A stretch of DNA of 64,000 nt. Origin: an uncultured Kordiimonas sp. GTDB lineage: Bacteria > Pseudomonadota > Alphaproteobacteria > Sphingomonadales > Kordiimonadaceae. The translations under genes and the position numbers were made by a program. Below the pieces are notes generated by a model. That model had not been told where the DNA came from, searched no databases, and saw only the letters and a list, made by a program, of their open reading frames with translations. This document shows positions 7,934 to 17,190 of this stretch, piece after piece; the stretch's first letter is position 1; the number at the start of each line of letters is the position of its first letter. The stretch spans positions 744,001 to 808,000 of the forward strand of contig CANNEK010000003.1 of assembly GCA_947503625.1 (NCBI GenBank). The letters are read 5' to 3'.

Positions 7934-9352
7934 ATGACGAACATCCCGGTATATTTGACAGCCGAAAAGCACCACATCCTGATTGTGGGAGCAACATCAG
8001 CAGCAATGGCCAAGCTTGCCTTGTTTCATGCAACAGGTGTGCGCATTACTCTGGTGGGTGTTGGCAGCCTTAGCGCGGCGACAGCCGCAGGGCTGACAAC
8101 AGAGCTTACCGGCATTGAAACGCTGACAATTCGTGACCGTCCTTTTGTTCAGGATGATCTCTCTGACAAGTCCCTGATATACATTGGTGTCGAAGACGAC
8201 ATCACGGAAGAACGTGTTCTTCGCCTTGCGAACGCACGAAAACTACCGGTCAATGTGATCGACAAGCCTGCAAAAAGCAATTTCATCACACCAGCGCAAT
8301 TTACAAGAGGCCCGCTTCAGGTGGCGTTCTCGTCCGGTGGTTCCGCGCCCGTGTTTGTGCGCCGCCTGAGAAGCAGCCTGGAACGCATCTTGCCGCCATC
8401 CCTTGGGGTGCTGGCCGAAGCAGCAGGCAACATGCGCGGCAAGATCAAGTCTCTCATTCCTGATGGTACGCGTCGCCGTCTTTTCTGGGACCGTCTCTAT
8501 GATAATGCCGGCCTGTATGCTGACATGGAACAAAGTGAAGTAGAACGCCTTGTTGTTGAGGCCGCGCGCAATCACCGTGTTGGTGCCACAACAGGCCAGG
8601 TACAGCTGGTAGGGGCAGGACCCGGCGACCCGGACCTGCTAACAATCAAAGCGCACCGGGCACTGCAGCAGGCTGATGTCATCGTTTATGACCGGCTGGT
8701 AAGCCGTGATGTGCTGGCCCTTGCCCGCCGTGACGCAGACCTTGTGTTTGTCGGCAAGCGGGAAGGCGAACACGGTGTTGGGCAGGACGGCATCCATGAA
8801 ATTCTGATCCGTGAAGCCCTGGCAGGCAAACGTGTTGTACGCCTCAAAGGGGGTGATCCCATGTTGTTTGCCCGCGCCAGCGAAGAGCTGGACGCGCTGA
8901 GGGCAGAAGACATTCATGTGGAGGTCGTGCCTGGCATCAGCGCATTTCAAGGCATAGCAGCCTCTACACAAATACCGATGACTGACCGGGAATACTCCTC
9001 AAGTCTTACCCTTGTAACCGGTCACCTCAAAGACGGTGCTTTCAAAGACTGGGCGCGTCTTTCAGGCGAAGGCCAGACACTTGTTGTTTACATGGGCGTA
9101 CGCGGCGCAGCGAAGATTTCAGAAGGTCTGATGTCCGAAGGCGTCAAGGGTTCAACACCTGTCGCGGTTGTTGAAAATGGAACCCGCGCCAGCGAACGGC
9201 GCTTCTACGGCACGCTCGAAACGCTGCCAACAGTGGTTGCGCAAAACGCCGTGAAAAGCCCTGCATTATTGCTGATCGGCGACGTTGTTCAAAACGCGCG
9301 CGACCTGAATTTAACTGAGTACCAGCCACTGCTTGCAGCACAAGCCGTTTAA
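7934..9352 (+). CDS. cysG: Siroheme synthase CysG (two-domain)
   Basis: Makes siroheme from uroporphyrinogen III for the sulfite reductase encoded just downstream. The 472-aa protein has an N-terminal precorrin-2 dehydrogenase/ferrochelatase domain (about residues 1-200) and a C-terminal SAM-dependent uroporphyrinogen III methyltransferase (about 215-465), shown by VGAGPGDPDLLT, VYDRL, RLKGGDP, VPGISA and MTDRE. In the N-terminal domain the catalytic-type Asp110 (NVID) and the FSSGGSAPV serines are kept. However, the dinucleotide-binding GGGxVAxRK motif reads VGATSAAMAK (residues 18-27), which is unusual. Start: ATG at 7934 behind AAGGAG; a GTG at 7910 is in frame but lacks a site. First gene of the cys cluster. 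Confidence 0.93.
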   Translation: MTNIPVYLTAEKHHILIVGATSAAMAKLALFHATGVRITLVGVGSLSAATAAGLTTELTGIETLTIRDRPFVQDDLSDKSLIYIGVEDDITEERVLRLANARKLPVNVIDKPAKSNFITPAQFTRGPLQVAFSSGGSAPVFVRRLRSSLERILPPSLGVLAEAAGNMRGKIKSLIPDGTRRRLFWDRLYDNAGLYADMEQSEVERLVVEAARNHRVGATTGQVQLVGAGPGDPDLLTIKAHRALQQADVIVYDRLVSRDVLALARRDADLVFVGKREGEHGVGQDGIHEILIREALAGKRVVRLKGGDPMLFARASEELDALRAEDIHVEVVPGISAFQGIAASTQIPMTDREYSSSLTLVTGHLKDGAFKDWARLSGEGQTLVVYMGVRGAAKISEGLMSEGVKGSTPVAVVENGTRASERRFYGTLETLPTVVAQNAVKSPALLLIGDVVQNARDLNLTEYQPLLAAQAV

Positions 9353-9364
9353 CGGAGATCTGAA

Positions 9365-9688
9365 ATGGCTAAGAAAATTACCGGACCACAACTTGTTCTC
9401 GCCAATCGCCTTGACGATGGAAGAGCCGTGTTTTTAACCGCTGCCGGGAACTGGTCAAACAAAGTGGCTGATGCTGCTGTTGCTGCCAATGAAGAAGAAC
9501 TGTCCGCTTTGATGGCCATCGCCCAATCGGCCGAGGTTGCCAATCTGGTTGTCAGTGTCACGCCCGTTGCGGCGGACACGGCTGGCAACACAGTTGCACC
9601 CGCCCATATCAAATTTGCCATGCAGGCGCGCGGCCCCAGTGTCCGCTCCGACCTTGGCTACCAAGTTTCTCCAAACTGGGAGCAATAG
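9365..9688 (+). CDS. DUF2849 protein of the sulfur-assimilation cluster
   Basis: A 107-aa soluble protein of the DUF2849 family, which in Alphaproteobacteria typically sits between cysG and the sulfite/nitrite reductase gene, as here. Features are LVLANRLDDGRAVFL near the start and a short C-terminal LGYQVSPNW. No catalytic motif is visible. A strong GGAG site precedes the ATG and the gap to cysG is 12 bases. The context suggests a helper for siroheme or reductase assembly, but no function is established to my knowledge. Confidence 0.88.
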   Translation: MAKKITGPQLVLANRLDDGRAVFLTAAGNWSNKVADAAVAANEEELSALMAIAQSAEVANLVVSVTPVAADTAGNTVAPAHIKFAMQARGPSVRSDLGYQVSPNWEQ

Positions 9689-9690
9689 AA

Positions 9691-11346
9691 ATGTACGCTT
9701 ACGATGCCTATGACCACGCGATAGTAAACGCGCGTGTTGCCGAATTCCGCGATCAGGTTGAACGCCGCATGAGTGGTGAACTAACTGAAGAAGAATTCCG
9801 GCCCCTGAGGCTGATGAACGGCCTGTATCTGCAATTGCATGCCTATATGTTGCGGGTCGCGATCCCTTATGGCACTTTGTCTGCTGACCAGATGCGGAAA
9901 CTCGCACACATCGCTCGGCGCTACGACAAAGGTTATGGCCATTTCACCACGCGCCAGAACATCCAGTACAACTGGCCAAAACTGTCGGAAACACCCGATA
10001 TTTTACAGGAACTGGCCGACGTGGAAATGCACGCTATCCAGACATCCGGCAATGTGATCCGAAACGTAACAACAGACCAGTTTGCCGGCGCGACAGCCGA
10101 CGAGGTTGCAGACCCGCGCCCCTATGCCGAACTTATCCGTCAGTGGTCTTCGTTTCATCCAGAGTTTTCTTTTTTGCCACGCAAGTTCAAGATTGCGATC
10201 ACTGGTGCGCGCGAGGACCGGGCGGCGATCAAATGGCACGATATCGGCCTTGTGGTGAAAGAAAACGACGCTGGCGAAATTGGTTTTGAAGTACTTGCAG
10301 GCGGCGGCATGGGCCGCACGCCCGTGATCGCCAAAACTGTGCGCGACTTCCTGCCTGTTAAAGACCTGTTGAGCTATCTGGAAGCGATGCTGCGCGTCTA
10401 TAACGAGCAGGGACGCCGCGACAATAAATACAAGGCACGGATCAAAATCCTTGTCGAAGCGATGGGTATTGAAGAATATGCGCGTCAGGTTGAAGAGGAA
10501 TGGGTGAAAATAAAACACACCCCTATTGATGTGCCGGCGGAAGAAGTAGCCCGGATCAAGGCATTTTTTGCACCGCCACCTCTGGCTGTTTTATCCGAAG
10601 ATGTTCCTGAAGTTGATGCGCTTGCCGACAAAAACTTCATTTTCAAATCATGGCTTCATAACAACACCGGTCGCCATAAAGTGCCCGGCTATGTGAATGT
10701 CACCATTTCACTGAAACCTCATGGTGGTATTCCCGGCGACGCTACAGATGGACAAATGGACCTGGTTGCCACATTGGCCGACACCTACAGCCAGAGTGAA
10801 ATCCGCGTGAGCCATGAGCAGAACCTGATCCTGCCACATGTTGCCCGCAAAGATTTACCCCTCCTGTGGGCAGAACTGGACGCTGCCGGGCTCGGCACAC
10901 CCAATGCGGGCTTGTTGACGGACATTATTGCATGTCCCGGGCTTGACTATTGCTCGCTTGCAAACACGCGTTCGATCCCGATCGCACAAACCATCACCGA
11001 GCGTTTCGACGATATGAAACGCCTGATGGACATCGGGCCTCTGAAAATCAAGATCTCGGGTTGCATTAACTCTTGTGGTCACCACCATGCTGGCCATATC
11101 GGCATCCTTGGTGTCGATCGTAGGGGCGAAGAAAACTATCAGCTTCTGCTTGGTGGATCGGGTGCGGAAGACGCATCGAAAGCCGCCATCCTCGGGCCCG
11201 GGTTCGATGAGCACGGCATCGTTGATGCGGTGGAAAAAGTGGTCGCTGTTTATCTGGGTGAACGGGAAGACGGCGAAGAGTTTCTGGCAGCCTATCGGCG
11301 GCTTGGTGCAGACGTATTCAAGGAAGCAGTTTATGGTACTGATTAA
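9691..11346 (+). CDS. cysI: Assimilatory nitrite/sulfite reductase haemoprotein
   Basis: Six-electron reduction of sulfite to sulfide at a siroheme coupled to a 4Fe-4S cluster, in the cytosol. The 551-aa protein shows the two cysteine pairs that hold the cluster and bridge to siroheme: C-x5-C in ACPGLDYCSLA and C-x3-C in SGCINSCGHH. The two ferredoxin-like repeats typical of the family are present (first near residues 55-125 with GHFTTRQNIQYNW, second near 340-390). It lies two bases after DUF2849, whose last codons supply its GGAG site, and between the siroheme and APS-reductase genes, so sulfite is the likely substrate rather than nitrite. No flavoprotein partner (CysJ) is encoded here. Confidence 0.92.
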   Translation: MYAYDAYDHAIVNARVAEFRDQVERRMSGELTEEEFRPLRLMNGLYLQLHAYMLRVAIPYGTLSADQMRKLAHIARRYDKGYGHFTTRQNIQYNWPKLSETPDILQELADVEMHAIQTSGNVIRNVTTDQFAGATADEVADPRPYAELIRQWSSFHPEFSFLPRKFKIAITGAREDRAAIKWHDIGLVVKENDAGEIGFEVLAGGGMGRTPVIAKTVRDFLPVKDLLSYLEAMLRVYNEQGRRDNKYKARIKILVEAMGIEEYARQVEEEWVKIKHTPIDVPAEEVARIKAFFAPPPLAVLSEDVPEVDALADKNFIFKSWLHNNTGRHKVPGYVNVTISLKPHGGIPGDATDGQMDLVATLADTYSQSEIRVSHEQNLILPHVARKDLPLLWAELDAAGLGTPNAGLLTDIIACPGLDYCSLANTRSIPIAQTITERFDDMKRLMDIGPLKIKISGCINSCGHHHAGHIGILGVDRRGEENYQLLLGGSGAEDASKAAILGPGFDEHGIVDAVEKVVAVYLGEREDGEEFLAAYRRLGADVFKEAVYGTD

Positions 11347-11842
11347 TCTGACAGGTATTCAACCAACAGGCTACACAGTCCTGGTTGACGAGATTGCCCC
11401 CAAAGAGGGCGAAAATGTTGCAGTGCCGCTGACCCGGCTTCTGGAAGAGGACGAGGCATTCTTCGCGACCGCCGGCAGCATCGGTGTGATTGTTGATACT
11501 GAAACCTCGTTCGATGTTTTGGCGTCAGTGGTGGAAAAAATTGCTTTTGCCGTAATCGATTTTCCCGGATTTGCTGACGGGCGGGGCTTTTCGCTTGCTG
11601 TGCGATTGAGGAAAGACTTTTCTTTCAAAGGCGAGATACGGGCAACCGGTCCTGTTATTCCGGATCAGGCATTGTTTTTACTGCGCGCCGGTTTCGACAC
11701 AGTTGAGACAGTTGAAGAACGCAAATCAGCTTTCGAGGCTGCTCTCGAGCGCTTCCCGGCCTACTATCAAACAGACTTTGGTGGCCAGACCTCAGTTGCC
11801 CATGCCCGCCATTCTGCTGAGGGGCAAAGGAAAGCATCGTGA
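11333..11842 (+). CDS. DUF934 protein of the sulfur-assimilation cluster
   Basis: A 169-aa protein matching the DUF934 family, regularly found next to cysI and cysH. The recognisable core is the long central stretch with FPGFADGRGFSLAVRLR and the IRATGPVIPDQALFLLRAGFD segment. No cofactor motif is visible. The ATG at 11333 overlaps the end of the reductase gene by 14 bases, and its own stop overlaps the cysH GTG, so all three are translationally coupled. Role unknown; an accessory function in sulfite reduction is the reasonable inference. Confidence 0.87.
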   Translation: MVLINLTGIQPTGYTVLVDEIAPKEGENVAVPLTRLLEEDEAFFATAGSIGVIVDTETSFDVLASVVEKIAFAVIDFPGFADGRGFSLAVRLRKDFSFKGEIRATGPVIPDQALFLLRAGFDTVETVEERKSAFEAALERFPAYYQTDFGGQTSVAHARHSAEGQRKAS

Positions 11843-12591
11843 CTGCGGCAGCCGCCATCGAAAACGGCAGCTATTTCGATACGCTATCAGCGGTCGATTA
11901 TCTGGATGCAAGGTACGCAAGCTCTTCGCCTCACGATGTGATCGACGGTGCGCTCAAGTATTTTGGCAGACGCTTTGCCCTGGTGTCTTCATTTGGCGCG
12001 GAGTCCGCCGTTTTGTTGCATATGGCTGCGGAAGTCTCGAAGGACATTCCTGTTCTGTTCCTGGATACTGGCAAATTATTCGGCGAAACCAAACGATACC
12101 GCGACCAGTTGATTGAGCAGCTTGGTTTAGATGACGTTCGCACACTCACGCCTGACGTGAATGACGTGAATGCGAAAGACCCCAAAGGGGCCCTGTGGGC
12201 ATCCGATACCAACGCATGCTGTTACATCCGAAAGGTCGTGCCTCTCTCGACCGCACTTGAAGGCTTTGAGGGCTGGGCATCCGGCCGCAAGCGTTTTCAG
12301 GGTGGTGTTCGATCGCTCCTTCCTCATTTCGAAGCATCTGATGGTCGGGTAAAGGTAAACCCATTGGCTTTCTGGACCAAAGATGATGTGGTTGAATACC
12401 GTGAGCAACACAGCTTGCCGCAACACCCGCTGGTGACAGAGGGCTTTGCCTCTATCGGATGCATGCCATGCACCGACCGCATCGAAGAAGGCGAAACAGA
12501 GCGCGCCGGCAGGTGGCGGGGCCAGACCAAAACTGAATGCGGCATCCATTTAACAATGGCGGAAAACAGCAAAGTTCTGTCTTCGACTTGA
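11839..12591 (+). CDS. cysH: Adenylyl-sulfate (APS) reductase CysH, iron-sulfur type
   Basis: Reduces activated sulfate to sulfite with thioredoxin or a similar donor. The 250-aa protein has the PP-loop-like SFGAESAVLLH near the N-terminus, LDTGKLF, and the catalytic C-terminal ECGIH cysteine. It also carries CC-x2-RK (ACCYIRKVVPL) and CxxC (IGCMPCTDR), the four cysteines that bind a 4Fe-4S cluster; in this family that marks reductases that use APS rather than PAPS. It starts with GTG, overlapping the DUF934 stop by three bases. Last gene of the cluster. Confidence 0.93.
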   Translation: MTAAAAIENGSYFDTLSAVDYLDARYASSSPHDVIDGALKYFGRRFALVSSFGAESAVLLHMAAEVSKDIPVLFLDTGKLFGETKRYRDQLIEQLGLDDVRTLTPDVNDVNAKDPKGALWASDTNACCYIRKVVPLSTALEGFEGWASGRKRFQGGVRSLLPHFEASDGRVKVNPLAFWTKDDVVEYREQHSLPQHPLVTEGFASIGCMPCTDRIEEGETERAGRWRGQTKTECGIHLTMAENSKVLSST

Positions 12592-12771
12592 AGATCAGGA
12601 AGCTTTTCCTTTGGGTTAGCTTCTGAATAGCAGATATTCTTTGACAGCTATTGTTTTGCATTTGCCGAGCAACCATCTAGGGTAAGCTCGTTAAATTTTC
12701 TAACGCGCTGAAGGGTTGGCAAAAGCATTATCCGGAAACCTTTTCCAGACGATTTGGAAAGTAAAATTTTT

Positions 12772-13671
12772 ATGAAACGTTCGCTACTTCCCCTTAACGC
12801 CTTGCGCGCGTTCGACGCAGCAGCACGGCATATGAGCTTCAAGCAAGCCGCGGATGACCTGTCGGTAACACCTGCTGCAATCAGCCAGCAAATTCGCTCG
12901 CTGGAAGACTTTTTGGGTGTCGACCTTTTCAGGCGCACGAACCGGTCGCTGGTTTTGACTGACGCCGCGCAGCTATCGCTCATCCCGCTTAAGGAAGGGT
13001 TCGAAAAACTTGAAGAAGCGGTAGATATTATTACCGACTCCATCACATCGAATGTTCTGAAAGTGAGTGTTTCGCCGTCCTTTGCCAGCAAGTGGCTGGT
13101 ACCGAGGCTCGCCAGCTATTATGAACGAAGGCCTGATGCGATTGTTAAAATCAATGCAACGATGCAGGTTACCGATTTTAAAGCCGAGGATATGGATGTC
13201 GCGATCCGGTACGGACTTGGCAATTATGATGGTCTGGTTTCCGAGGAACTCCTGAGAGAGACGATTTTCCCTGTGTGTGCGCCCGGGCTTTTTGACGGTG
13301 AAGCCGCCACGCCTTGCGCTGTTCTCAAGCATACACTTATACACGACGACAGCTCTATTGAGGACGAAAGCGCGCCCAACTGGACAATGTGGCTAAAGGC
13401 TGCAGGCGTTGCCGCTCCTGACGGTGTGCCCGCATTACACTTCAATACCAATGCCCTTGCCATCGAAGCCGCTGTTGCAGGCCGCGGCGTTGCCCTTGCA
13501 AGATCTGCTATTGCAGGCGAGGATATAAAGGCGGGCAGGTTGATCAAGCCATTTGGCGAAGCCGTTCCCATCGATTTCGCTCATTATATTGTTTATCCGA
13601 AAGACAAAATTAAGAATGAACGCGTAGAAGATTTTATTGAATGGCTGCGCGAAGAAACCTCAAAAGATTAA
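12772..13671 (+). CDS. LysR family regulator, GcvA-like
   Basis: A 299-aa LysR-type regulator with an N-terminal winged HTH (PLNALRAFDAAARHMSFKQ at residues 6-24 and TPAAISQQIRSLE, the recognition helix) and a C-terminal periplasmic-binding-fold effector domain (from about residue 90). The opening is typical of the GcvA subgroup. The ATG at 12772 is preceded by GGAAAG; an in-frame TTG six codons earlier is less likely. It overlaps the next gene by 31 bases, so the two are co-expressed. Target genes are not evident from sequence; the cys operon upstream is transcribed in the same direction. Confidence 0.9.
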   Translation: MKRSLLPLNALRAFDAAARHMSFKQAADDLSVTPAAISQQIRSLEDFLGVDLFRRTNRSLVLTDAAQLSLIPLKEGFEKLEEAVDIITDSITSNVLKVSVSPSFASKWLVPRLASYYERRPDAIVKINATMQVTDFKAEDMDVAIRYGLGNYDGLVSEELLRETIFPVCAPGLFDGEAATPCAVLKHTLIHDDSSIEDESAPNWTMWLKAAGVAAPDGVPALHFNTNALAIEAAVAGRGVALARSAIAGEDIKAGRLIKPFGEAVPIDFAHYIVYPKDKIKNERVEDFIEWLREETSKD

Positions 13672-14420
13672 GCAAACAGGTTGCCTGCTCGGTAGCCCTG
13701 TTTCTGTCTTGTGCGGGCTTTTCCCCGGCACCCGGTCAAGCAGGGCCCGGCGATGCCGCTTGCATGAGGCTGGGTGCCGACGACAGCCTGGAGCAGTTTT
13801 ACCCTCTTTTCGAAAACCTGATCGCTGACATATATAAAACGGCTGGTTTTTGCGCGGTATCAGTGCCCATGTCGCCAAAGCGTATCGAGCAAATGATCGC
13901 CGCAGGTACGCTGGATGGGGACTGGATCAGAATTGAAGGCTATGCCCGGAGTTTTCAGCAAGACCTTATCGCGGTTCCGGTGCCGCTGTTTAAGGTAGAA
14001 TCCGTCTTTCTGTCGCGTCCAACGTCCAACTTTGACGGAACAGCTGCGGACCTGAAAGGACGGAGCGTGGGGTTTCAATCCGGTTTTCGCTGGATCGAAA
14101 AAAACCTTCCTCTATTTGGCGCTAAAACTGTCGAGATTCCTTCCGGTTTGCCGGTGAATGATCTTTTGGCTCGCGGAAGGTTCGAGGTTTTTGCAACCGA
14201 CGGCGTACGGGGTCACGCTATTCAAGCCAGAGGGCCGACAGGCAACATGCAATTGCGACTGCATTCATGGGAAAAAATCTCTTTCTACCACCTCGTGCAT
14301 AAGCGACATGCCGAAAAGGTCGAGCCACTACAGCACGCATTTGAAGCCGCCATCGCAAGGGGTGCATTTAAAGAGATATACGCGTTGCCCGGACTGGAAG
14401 AACCCAGGCAACGCAATTAG
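13641..14420 (+). CDS. Periplasmic solute-binding-like protein (ABC type 3 family)
   Basis: A 259-aa protein with a signal peptide (basic start, then VACSVALFLSCAGF to about residue 34) and a bilobal substrate-binding fold of the SBP_bac_3 kind. The clearest family cues are ADLKGRSVGFQSGFRWIEKNL and the later DLLARGRFEVFATDGV. No ABC permease or ATPase is nearby, so it may act alone, for example as a sensor or as an orphan binding protein, as many such proteins do in Alphaproteobacteria. It overlaps the end of the LysR gene. Confidence 0.72.
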   Translation: MAARRNLKRLSKQVACSVALFLSCAGFSPAPGQAGPGDAACMRLGADDSLEQFYPLFENLIADIYKTAGFCAVSVPMSPKRIEQMIAAGTLDGDWIRIEGYARSFQQDLIAVPVPLFKVESVFLSRPTSNFDGTAADLKGRSVGFQSGFRWIEKNLPLFGAKTVEIPSGLPVNDLLARGRFEVFATDGVRGHAIQARGPTGNMQLRLHSWEKISFYHLVHKRHAEKVEPLQHAFEAAIARGAFKEIYALPGLEEPRQRN

Positions 14421-14425
14421 CTGTT

Positions 14426-17059
14426 TTATTCCTCGAGCGCCTGTTCCTCAGCTTCTTCATCGGCGCGCGACCGATCGAATGCCGTTGAGAAAAACAAGGC
14501 ATTGAGGAACATTTTTTCAGCACCAACATAGGTTGCCCGAAAGTTTGGATTGTCCGCAAAAAGGATAACCGAGCCTGCACCCTGCCGTTCAGCTGTCAAC
14601 ATTGGCGTCCCTTTTATTTCACCAATTCGCTTTGGTGATGCATAGCCGGAGAGCAATGGTTGCTCGGTATAAACAGCTACTTGCGCATAAGGGTCTTTGG
14701 GCACCGGTAAAACAATGCTGGTGTTCCGGTTAGTGGTTACAAGTCGTCTGATATAACCGAAGCCAAGGGGGTGTGTGATATCAAGGTCGCTTTCAAATAA
14801 CGCGCCGCCAATCACATGCTCTGCATCCTTCTGGCCCTTGTCCGAATAAGACAGGCGTTCCGGCACCTCAGCTTCATCTTCTTTCTTCTTGGCATTTTCA
14901 GCAAACAGGTTTGCTGCCGCCCATTGCGCCCCCTGCCGGTGCGCAACAAATGTTCCACCTGCGCGTACCCAGCTTTCCACCTTCGAGGCCATTCTGTCGG
15001 ACAGTTTCACGCGCCTGCCCCCTACAAGCACAATGTGCGAGTAACGACTCAGGTCAACAGAGTTCAGGCGTTCGCTCCGCACAAGTGTTACCGGCATGTT
15101 CATCCGGTGGTCCAGCAAATGCCAAACCTCGCCCGCATCATAGGACGTAACCGCAGGGCCTGTGATCAGAAGCACTTTCGGGGCGTTCAAGTCCGATACA
15201 CTGTTGCGCCCGCCCAGATCAGCGCCAGCATCAAGTGTGTGCCCCGACGTAGCCGCATGAACCATCAGGCCATCGCGCTCAGCGATCATTCGCATCATGC
15301 TGTCAATTTCGGCTTGAGGAACCGTTTGCAGTTCTTTGGGTACAATGATTGCACCACGCTCGAACGGCACAACGCCCCGTGTGGTTTGCACACGGATGGG
15401 TTCTTTCGACACCCGCGCCATCACACCTTCCTGCAGCAGGCTATTGACTGCACGCGGGGCATAATAGTCTGACCAGCGGAACACATATGCGTAAGGTGCG
15501 TTGTCTGGAACCGGCCCGGGCGTGAAAGTGGCTACCGCAGGCGCGCCCACGCGGTTGCGCGGATTGGAGGTGACCTCGTCATACTCAAGGCCATAAGCAA
15601 GGGGCAATGTCCAGCCGGACACATCGTAGAAGACCTTGTCAGGAAACTCGGTAATCCGGTTAAACATTGATTTCGCCATGCGATACTGCGCCTGATCAAG
15701 GCTGACAATGAAGCTTTCCTCGCCGTAGGCCTTGCCGCCCGCATTGATGGAGCCCGACACCTGCGACACCTCAATTCTGTGTCGTGCAAGCAAATCCAGG
15801 AACATATTGAGGCGCGTTGGATCTTCAGGAGCGCGGAAAACATATGCTTTCACCCTGTCAGCGCGTGCCAGGCTTTCAGCTTCAGCATAAAATGCGCGCT
15901 GGAAAGCGTGCAACTTCAGGCGCATTGTTGCCGCGCCTTCAATCGTTGTCAGGCTGGTGCGAAAATGATTCCTGATATTGTTGGCGAACGTTTTAACGCC
16001 CTGCCTGCTCTCGCGCGCAATACCCATTTGTGCGCCGGCCTCGAATAGAATGCCCAGCGAACCGTTGACTTGCGGGTATGTAGACCCCTTGCCCACATAG
16101 AAATTGTCGAAGCCTTCTTCAGAGAAGTAGAGCTTGCCCTCACCGTCCATAAAGGCACGATGATATCCGGCGATTTCGACCAGCAGTTCCCGGGCCTGAC
16201 CCGGTATCAACGGATACTTGCGGGTCGGCACTCCGGGATGAAAATAATAGGTACTGTTTGGCCCCATCTCGTGCATGTCGGCTGTTACCTGCGGACGCCA
16301 CTCGTGCCATTTGGTGAGCCACGCCCGGCTTTCGGGCTGTGTCTGCAAAAGCCATTGACGATTGAGGTCGAACCAATAGTGATTGGTACGGCCACCGGGC
16401 CAATACTGGTTATGGATCTCATGAGCGGGGTCTGTTGCACGCACGTCTGAACCATATTGGGTCATCCAGCTTATGCGGCGTGAATGACCATCCGGGTTAA
16501 ACACAGCAGTGATCAAAACAACACTATTGTTAAGCTGATCTGTAGTTGCAGCATCTTGCGCGGCAGCCAAATGATAGAGCGTCGGAATCACTGAATCCAT
16601 ACCACTGGCTTCGGCGCCGTGAACCCCGTAATTCACCCACGTAACGACCGGCAGATCATCGGATGCCTCTTCGGCGCGCTCCGGATCGGTGCGTAAAACG
16701 TGGTTGGCTCTGATCTCGTCAATCCGCGCAAGATTTTCAGGTGAACTGACAGTTACAAACAGGATGGGGCGGTTTTCATGACTAAAACCAATGGTTTCCA
16801 CATTCATGCGCGGGCTTTTTTCAGCAAGGGCGCGAATATAACTAACCATCAAATCATGACGAGCTGGCTGATCACCAATATCGTGGCCAAACATCTCTGC
16901 GGGTTTCAGGACTGTCTGATCATATGACACCCCATCCACAAGAAAATAGTCGAGTGGTTCAGCAACAGCCTGGCTTTGCATCAGGATGCCTGGAGCCAGA
17001 ACCAGCACTGCGGCCAGCCGGCGAAACATTAAAAGCGTGCTTTGGATCATTCCGATCAT
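14426..17059 (-). CDS. Exported M14 zinc carboxypeptidase with GATase-like C-terminal domain
   Basis: An 877-aa peptidase with a signal peptide (hydrophobic segment LAAVLVLAPGILM). The M14 domain covers roughly residues 30-380: the HxxE zinc pair is His147 and Glu150 in VHGAEAS, NPDGHSRR and TADMHEMG follow in the order expected for this subfamily, and the GILFEAG glutamate is the likely catalytic base. After a linker, residues from about 630 (PKVLLITGPAVTSYDAGEVW, VLVGG) form a class-I-glutamine-amidotransferase-like flavodoxin fold, often seen in this large subfamily. Start: ATG at 17059 behind GAAGGG; a longer frame to 17146 lacks a site. The gene converges with the solute-binding gene, six bases apart. 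Confidence 0.88.
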   Translation of the reverse strand: MIGMIQSTLLMFRRLAAVLVLAPGILMQSQAVAEPLDYFLVDGVSYDQTVLKPAEMFGHDIGDQPARHDLMVSYIRALAEKSPRMNVETIGFSHENRPILFVTVSSPENLARIDEIRANHVLRTDPERAEEASDDLPVVTWVNYGVHGAEASGMDSVIPTLYHLAAAQDAATTDQLNNSVVLITAVFNPDGHSRRISWMTQYGSDVRATDPAHEIHNQYWPGGRTNHYWFDLNRQWLLQTQPESRAWLTKWHEWRPQVTADMHEMGPNSTYYFHPGVPTRKYPLIPGQARELLVEIAGYHRAFMDGEGKLYFSEEGFDNFYVGKGSTYPQVNGSLGILFEAGAQMGIARESRQGVKTFANNIRNHFRTSLTTIEGAATMRLKLHAFQRAFYAEAESLARADRVKAYVFRAPEDPTRLNMFLDLLARHRIEVSQVSGSINAGGKAYGEESFIVSLDQAQYRMAKSMFNRITEFPDKVFYDVSGWTLPLAYGLEYDEVTSNPRNRVGAPAVATFTPGPVPDNAPYAYVFRWSDYYAPRAVNSLLQEGVMARVSKEPIRVQTTRGVVPFERGAIIVPKELQTVPQAEIDSMMRMIAERDGLMVHAATSGHTLDAGADLGGRNSVSDLNAPKVLLITGPAVTSYDAGEVWHLLDHRMNMPVTLVRSERLNSVDLSRYSHIVLVGGRRVKLSDRMASKVESWVRAGGTFVAHRQGAQWAAANLFAENAKKKEDEAEVPERLSYSDKGQKDAEHVIGGALFESDLDITHPLGFGYIRRLVTTNRNTSIVLPVPKDPYAQVAVYTEQPLLSGYASPKRIGEIKGTPMLTAERQGAGSVILFADNPNFRATYVGAEKMFLNALFFSTAFDRSRADEEAEEQALEE

Positions 17060-17190
17060 TACGAGTCCCTTCCGTGAAAAAAGGAGCCTCATTATGCCCG
17101 GGCCCCAATCGTGGCCGGAAGAGTAGCGGCTGATTTCCAGCCGCACAAGGCCAGAAAATTCACAGGCCTGGCACCTGTTACACGGACTGG

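Noticed and set aside
10003-10518. Minus-strand frame of 171 codons inside the sulfite reductase gene
   Set aside because: The plus-strand reductase is certain from its cysteine motifs; the antisense frame has no recognisable domain or ribosome site.
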